Below, piece after piece: positions 57,857-64,000 of a stretch of DNA of 64,000 nt. Numbering within the stretch: position 1 is the stretch's first letter; every line of letters starts with the position of its first letter. A program made the translations under genes and the position numbers. Under the pieces are notes generated by a model that was not told the DNA's origin, searched no databases, and saw only the letters and a list, made by a program, of their open reading frames with translations. The DNA is from Meghimatium bilineatum (Eukaryota > Mollusca > Gastropoda > Stylommatophora > Philomycidae), in NCBI GenBank assembly GCA_034231615.1, contig CM067316.1, positions 27,208,093 to 27,272,092 on the forward strand, read 5' to 3'.

Positions 57857-60800
57857 CAGTGGTTGTCAACCTGTGGGTCGCGACCCAATTGGGAGTCGAA
57901 CGGCCTTTTCACAGGGGTCGCCTAAGACCATCGGAAAACACATATTTCCGATGGTCTTAGGAACCAAGACATTTCTCCTCTATTCGTCTCCAGGTGAATC
58001 CGTCCACATGCAGATCTGCTATTTCACACTGAAGTGGGATGGTTGTCGAAATAAAAAGTTTTAAAACGTGTTTCTGAGCTTCGTGGTGAACGCAAAACGT
58101 TTTTTACTCAGAAAGCAAGACCTCAGTTCGAAATACGCTACATGGATAAAAGCAAACTGTAGAAAATAGCTTACTTGGTTGACATCTTTGCCATCTTGAG
58201 TGAATTAAATTTATCACTGCAATGACCAAATCCAACATGCCTCGATTTGTATGAAAAGATCCGATTATTCCAAATATGGGGGGGGGGGGGGGGGGGGAAA
58301 TGATGAAAATAAAATGTAAACGTTGCCAACCGTATCTGTTTTCTTTGAGAGATATGACAAAAGGATTATGTTGATAATTTCTGTGAAATAACACTTGCAC
58401 ATGTTTGCAGGCGAAATGTCTTCATACTTTCCAAATCTATCGGACACCCCGTTGCAGTTGACAGAAGCCCATTCACAGTCAACGTTGATGATGTTCCTGA
58501 GACAACACAAGGGGTGTTCATTAAACTTATTAACAGCGAGAATTTATTTTTCCGCAATGCTAGTTACAAAATTCTGATGTTTGCAGTCATATCCTGTTCT
58601 GTCTGAGACTGCGTGGCACCTACTTCTTCGATACACAACCACATATCTTTGTCAAGAAATGTTTTCCAGTTTGTTGGTTATCAAGTCTAAATATAGAAGT
58701 TCTTCTTCTTCTTTCGTTCGCTAATAATGTCTATATCTGCAGTGTTGTTTCTTGTATAAATTGGACAGTGTTTTCCATTTCTTGTTTTGTACCATAAAGT
58801 TTACCATTCATTGGTGTATCAGAAGGCCAGTATGTGCATCTTAATGTGTCATAGTTTGCACATTCTTGAAGGATATGTTCTGAAGTCTGGTTGACTTGTC
58901 CACAATTACACTTTGCTGTTGTGCCAATTTTAAATTATGTATACATATGGCTGTTTAGTCTAATGTGACCAGTTCTCAGTCGAAATATGATGACCTGTTC
59001 TTGTCTGTTAAGTAGGTGGTAGTCGTCCCGTGGAGGTAAGTTAGGCTTTCGTTGTGCCTTTATCATGGATTTCTTTTGGTGATAGCTGATTGGTACATCC
59101 GGTTGCTGCGTGTTAGCACCTACCTTGGCGAGTTGATCAGCTCTGTCATTTCCTGCTATTCCACAGTGTGATGGAATCCATTGCAGTATAACTCTACACC
59201 TATTTTGTACTATGGACAATACCTCTTTTAACTCTGGAAGTTTATTGGATTGTAATGCCTCTAGTACTGACCTTGCATCTGTAAGTATTACAATAGGGTG
59301 TGAGGTCCAATGTTAACAGTTTCTCTGCAGCTGTATAAATAGCTTTGACTTCAGAGTCATAGTTGTTGCAGTAATTCCCTGTTGGTATACAAGTGGTATC
59401 AGTGGTGCCATCTGGGTATTCTACATATACACCACTTCCTCCATTTTTTACTGCATTCTGTGCTGATCCATCTGTATATACTCTGGTCCATAGATCACTT
59501 GGGTAAACATCATCAAGGAAACTGAGAGCTGCTACTCTTTTCTGCAGATTATTCTGATGTTCATCCCCATGCACACCTGCTACTGTTGTTTGGATGATCA
59601 CTGGTAGGCATGTCCGTTTTTCCCATGGGGTGTGTTCTGGTTTAGATGTCAGTGGTATTGTTACCTCTGGCAGATCCGATACCTGTCTACGTAGACGCTT
59701 GGCCTGGTGTATGAAGCTGCTTCTTTTAAGCCGTCCTTGTGACAGATTCTGGAATCTTTCCTTCATTGGGTGACAATGGTGGGAAAGAAACTTTTCTCCA
59801 TGAATTATAATTTTAGTATCTCTACGCTCTTTCAATGACTGCATCCCTTCGATATTCTGGATTTCTATGATTGGTGTGGATCTCATTGCGCCTGTAATGA
59901 TTCTAAGTGCTTGGTTCTGTACTCTATCTAGGTTTTGTAGTGTAGTGTTTGATGATGAACTCCATGCTGTAGAACCATATTCCAAGTGTGGTCGAATGGC
60001 TTGTTGGTATACATTTTTTAGAATTCTTTCATTAGCTCCCCAAGTTGTCCCACTCAGTTTTCTTAGTATAGCTATCTTCCTTCTAGCCTTTGTTTCTGCT
60101 TTGCTGATATGATGTTTCCATGTCATTTTGGCATCAAATGTTACACCAAGATATGTGGGTTGGTCATCTACCTTTAAGATAGTTTTATTTACATAGATGT
60201 TTCCTGCTCTTTGTTTTGGTGAAAGTGTAAAAAGGGTTGTTGCTGACATCTCTATATTGATACTTACACACCATTTTTTCAGCCCAATTAGTCAAAATGT
60301 CCATGGCTCTCTGAAGCATTTTTGTGGCAACCATGGCGCTCTCATGTGTGCACCATAGAACCAAGTCATCTGCATATAGTGCTGCCTTAGTTCCACAGGG
60401 TATTTCTTCAATTAGATCATTGATAAATATGAGAAAAAGAGTGGGTGATAGAACTCCTCCTTGAGGCACTCCATGGCGTAGTAATACTTTCCTACTTTTT
60501 TTGCCATTTACTTGTACTCTGGCACTTCTATTGTGAAGAAAGGCTTTCGTCCATCTATACATATTTCCACATATCTTGTAGTTTCTCATTTTTTGAAGCA
60601 ATCCTTCTTTCCATACTTTATCAAAGTAAATCAATCCATGCCACTAACACTGATTTTTTGTCTTGGAAAGCATCCTCAATTTCCTGTGAGAGGTATGTGG
60701 TTTGATCCTCTGTGGAGTAGCATTGCCTGAAACCTGCCTGCTGTGGTGGAAGGAATTTTCTACTTTCCAGGTGAAATTTTAGTCTTAGGTTTATGATGCG

Positions 60801-63107
60801 CTCCATTGTTTTGCACAGGCAACTTGTAAGACTAATTGGTCTGTAGCTAGTTGGTGTTGTTCCATCTTTTCCAGGTTTAAGCAAAGGAACCATAATTGAT
60901 TCTCTCCAGATTTGTGGTATTTTCCCAGTAGTCCAGCTAATATTTAGGATGTCCAATAGTTTCCTTCTGGCTGTTGTTCCTAGATTCTTTATCATTTCAT
61001 TTGATATTTCATCAATACCTGGGGACTTATTTATCTTTAGTTTAGAGACTGCTAATTCCAATTCATAATATGTGAACAATGTATCCATAATTATATCTGC
61101 GCTGTTTTCATCACTGATTCTAGTCTGAGCATGTTCCAATTTACTTTTTTGGTCGCTCCTCACTGTATGCTGTTTCTCTGGACTAATTTCAATATTGCAG
61201 TCTTGAGCAAATATCCTAGCGAAATTATCTACTGCTTTCTTTCCTGTAATCATTTTGTCATTCTGTGCGAGTGTTATGTTTGTGCTTCTTCCTGTTCCCT
61301 CATCATTTAGTTGTTTGACCAGTTTCCACAGTTTTCTTCCATCCTTTTCAAAATTTAAGGATTCTGTTTTCTCTTTCCAGCTCTTTCTTCTAGCTTCTAA
61401 TTTGGCTCTTTGGAATTTAGCTTTTGCGTGCTGATATTTGTTGTGATGTTCCTGGCTTGGGTTATTTTCCACTTCCGTCCGTGCTTTTTCTAATTCCTCT
61501 TGCAGCAGTTCTAGTTGTTCACTCCAGTATGGCTTGTATTGTTTGCGTGCTCCTCTTGGTATTGCTTCCTTGGCAGCTTGATGAATACATTTATTGAACT
61601 CTTTGACTATGGCATTTATGTCTTTTCCTTCCATATCTATTTGTCCAGCTAAAACACTACTGCGGTGTTTACATATTCCCCAATTTGCTTTTTATAATTC
61701 CATCTTGGAAGGCTACATGCATTTCCTGTGAGTTCATTTTTAATACTAAGGAGGACTGGTCGATGGTCGCTACCTCCAAGTTGCTTCCCCACTATTCTAT
61801 TGATTTCCCAGTTTAGGTCTGCTGAGTACAATGCCAAGTCTGGCGTGGAAGTGGTTTGCCATGTTCTTGAGCAGTATGTTGGACGATCTTTTGGCTTATT
61901 AAGCAATAGAAGACATTTATCGTCTTGCCAGCTTTCAAGTTCTTCTCCTCTTTTATCCATGTGGTCATAACCCCAGCTTTGAGAGTGACTATTAAAATCT
62001 CCACATACTATCAGTCTTCCTCTGTACGGTATTGTGTCCAGGGAAAGGGACTGGTCATTTGGACAATAATAATTTAGTAGGTTGAAGTCTGTGTTCTTGG
62101 TCTTTAGTTGAAGGACCTGATATTCTGCTCCTTCCATGTATAGCTCAGTTTGATGTGCGCTGATATTATTTTTGACAGAGTTAGTATACCTCCTTTTCTT
62201 CTGTCTATTCGATCAGCTCTAAAGCACTGATAACCTGCAATTTTAAAGGCTACATCTTTGCTGAGGTGTGTCTCTTGTATGCAACAAATGCTGACCTGTT
62301 CCTTAAGAAGGGTATTTTCTAATTCTAATTTCTTGCTAAAGCCATCTTTTTTGTTATTTACACCCTCAGCATTCCAGTGCATTATTGTAAGTGGTGTCTC
62401 ATTGGTTGGTAATATTTGTTGGTCAGTGATATTACTCTTGTGCCTCCTGGCTCCACAAGGCAATCGAAGAGGACCTCCAGTCGTATGGGGTGGGCCCTTT
62501 CGAGGTATATGGCCCGGTGCTACTCCTGCCTGGTGAGTCGTCACAGGGTTAGCACCATAACGGGGTAATGCAGATATAGACATTCATGTGCGATAATGCA
62601 TGACATTCTGATTGTTGCGGTGCGCCTTCTGGCCAAATGTCGCTGACTTCAGCACCTTTACTTGCTAGGCAAGACTGTGGTCCTGCCCGAATGTGGGAGG
62701 GCCCGGCCAGTCTTAGTTTCCAGCTTCTGTTGGCTGGACTAAGCCCCATCTCCACGCCAAGGAGCTGGCCTCGATGGGGAAATACAGAAGTAAACTTGCA
62801 GTGGAAGATGATCTTCGATGTGCTCTTGCAGAGATTTCCCCAAGTATTTCTGATCTGGTGAGAAAGAAGCAATTTCAACCTTCGCACTGACGTTGGATTT
62901 TTACGCATACTGTTGCAAAATGTAAAAATGTAGTTTACTGTTGTTATACTAAGACTGTTACCTGCTACACCCTGCGATAAGACCACATTTCATTTATTTG
63001 TATTTAAAAATACATATTTCACAATAAGTAGAGAAATTATAGTTATGAAATAAGCCTGAAAAGAATTATATTGTTTGGGGTCAACACAACATGAGGAACT
63101 GTATCAA
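57857..63107 (+). mobile_element. URR1/Charlie-like hAT remnant, split by LINE A
   Basis: The terminus cagtggttgtcaacctgtgg and the internal palindrome cctaagaccatcggaaa (57921-57961) match a hAT family known from mammals (URR1-like), recalled. Transposase pieces follow: IAYLVDIFAILSELNLSLQ, MFAGEMSSYFPNLSDTPLQL, SPFTVNVDDVPETTQGVFIK, ETAWHLLLRYTTTYLCQEMF. They end in SSLLVIKSKYR, interrupted at 58699. Beyond the LINE the frame resumes at 62791 with KLAVEDDLRCALAEISPSIS, DLVRKKQFQPSH and a stop. The right inverted repeat is lost; frameshifts and stops are present. A run of about 21 G lies at 58279-58299. Confidence 0.85.
58700..62779 (-). mobile_element. LINE A copy 1, 4.08 kb, endonuclease-RT-RNase H
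   Basis: On the minus strand: endonuclease (TIMHWNAEGVNNKKDG, ICCIQETHLSKDVAFKIAGY, CGDFNSHSQSWG, GGSDHRPVLLSI); RT (NKSPGIDEISNEMIKNLG, VPLLKPGKDGTTPTSYRPIS, LRHGVPQGGVLSPTLFLIFI, YADD at 60376-60365); RNase H (VYTDGSAQNAVKNGGSGVYV near 59480, WIPSHCGIAGNDRADQLAK); a CxCG...HILQEC knuckle; and a GAACGAAAGAAGAAGAA tail. About five frame interruptions. An 11-bp duplication with one mismatch, aaatayagaag (58689-58699, 62780-62790), flanks it. No ORF1/gag is evident: truncated or lost. I/Nimbus-like. Confidence 0.93.
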
Positions 63108-63148
63108 ATTGTTAGAAGAAAATTTAAATCTTTTGGTTCACTTTGACC

Positions 63149-63262
63149 GTTACGGAATGGGACAGACAATTCCATCACATAACCTACTTAGTCGCCTCTT
63201 ACGACATGCATGGACGGTAAATAGTGCTGCCTTTCTTTGCTCCTCTTTCAGGCCTTTTTCAA
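63149..63262 (-). mobile_element. SINE S1 5' fragment
   Basis: aatgggacagacaattccat, aacctacttagtcgcctctt, acgacatgcatggacggtaa and tctttgctcctctttcaggc correspond to the S1 head region. It sits where the right end of the hAT remnant would be. Confidence 0.75.
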
Positions 63263-64000
63263 GATTTAAAAAAAAAGAAATCCAGTGAACAACTAAAAAA
63301 AATAACAATGTGAATTTGCTGAGAAATGACATTTACTGAGATCTCGTGTTGAGTGGAACACAACTATCAGACTCACTATGCTGGGACATGATACAACTAT
63401 CAGACTTACTATACTGGGACATGATAAACAGCGGGTAGGAACCACGCTAACGACGTCTTGATCACAAATGATCGCTTGAAACTACTGTTATCTGCTAATC
63501 AATATGACTCTGGGAAGGCGGTGTGCCGCTTTGTGATTGGAAATATGTACAAACGGGGAAACGCGAGTACAATATAGGCAATTCTCCATGCCTTTTCAAC
63601 CCTATATTTAATTATTTATGTATACATTATAAAACTGTACTTATATGACTTAGTAATGAAGTACATCAGTGATCAATTGTCTTCAATGATCCTTCATAAG
63701 ACTTAAATACGAAATAAGATGTAAAAAAATATTTATAGCGTTTTTATTGAAAAGTGCCGCATATGTTACTACAGTCAGTCAATGTTTGTGTGTATGAAAT
63801 GTTTTGTTACGCTGCACTAAAATGTTAAGAGCCTAAGGTCTCTTTGTATCATTTGTAAGGTTACCTTAGGAATGTTTACCTGACATTTGATCCCGTTCTT
63901 TCTATATCTCCACATTGTAACCAATGACCTGTAATAACCTTGCTCATAAATCTGTTGTCATGATACTGTGGGTGTTTCCAGGTGTCTTTTTGTCAAAGGT
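63263..64000. other. Intron or flank without a recognised gene
   Basis: A short tandem pair (caactatcagact-ac, about 63361-63420) is present. The rest is AT-rich. No exon continuing the C2E domain was recognised. Confidence 0.55.

Noticed and set aside
58395-58577. Possible C2E continuation exon after gtttgcag
   Set aside because: The peptide is a hAT transposase segment (SYFPNLSDTPLQLTE), not ferlin; it belongs to the transposon remnant at 57857-63107.
63979-64000. Acceptor-like tgtttccag followed by gtgtctttttg at the window edge
   Set aside because: In the required phase it would read KCLFVKG, unlike the expected start of the next C2E segment; too short to decide.

Overview
The window looks like one long, intron-dominated stretch of an animal gene, probably from a gastropod mollusc. 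Eight short exons on the + strand spell a ferlin of the otoferlin type. Together they give about 914 coding nucleotides in 44 kb. They cover a lysine-rich acidic linker, a conserved DWWSKYFAS segment, the VYPNELE/DWLHTF segment and the first part of the C2E domain ([15 protein letters not shown]). The exon phases agree throughout. The exon completing C2E was not found, so the last intron runs past the right edge and exceeds 20 kb. The gastropod assignment is an inference from AT-rich introns and abundant RNase H-bearing I/Nimbus-like LINEs, recalled as typical of freshwater snails.

Intron content, left to right. 0-8 kb: RT-type LINE pieces, tandem repeats at the exon 2 acceptor, and a LINE interrupted by a hAT element with a perfect 8-bp target duplication. 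8-20 kb: a candidate 21-nt microexon, LINE and SINE fragments, a 1.3-kb Penelope-like inverted repeat carrying hammerhead-like cores, and the 151-nt exon. 20.5-25.6 kb: a 1.36-kb (GAA)n-tailed element interrupted by a LINE whose 5' half is inverted, a textbook twin-priming structure. 25.7-30.1 kb: the lysine-rich exon followed at once by a 4.3-kb 18-bp array. 32-36 kb: two exons separated by an apparent GC-AG intron, then a 37-bp array built from the exon end plus its 5' splice site. 37-46 kb: LINE copies, the C2E exon and a third donor-derived array. 47-55 kb: a 7.7-kb pyrimidine-rich array with a 2.6-kb higher-order duplication. 55-64 kb: a LINE tail with a 36-bp minisatellite, SINEs, and a URR1/Charlie-like hAT interrupted by a 4.08-kb LINE.

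The most unusual pattern is that tandem repeats arise at or next to splice junctions of this gene. Three arrays start at 5' splice sites and contain copies of the exon end and/or the donor. One array duplicates a 3' splice-site region. Two more are made of pyrimidine-tract-plus-AG units. Nested insertions with readable target duplications give a relative order of events. One LINE family and at least three non-autonomous families share a GAACGAA(C)GCAGAAGAAG-type 3' end, which suggests shared retrotransposition machinery.

Limits: family names, the human otoferlin comparison and the URR1 comparison come from memory, not from a search. Copy numbers are estimated by spacing. Element ends without a stated target duplication are approximate.
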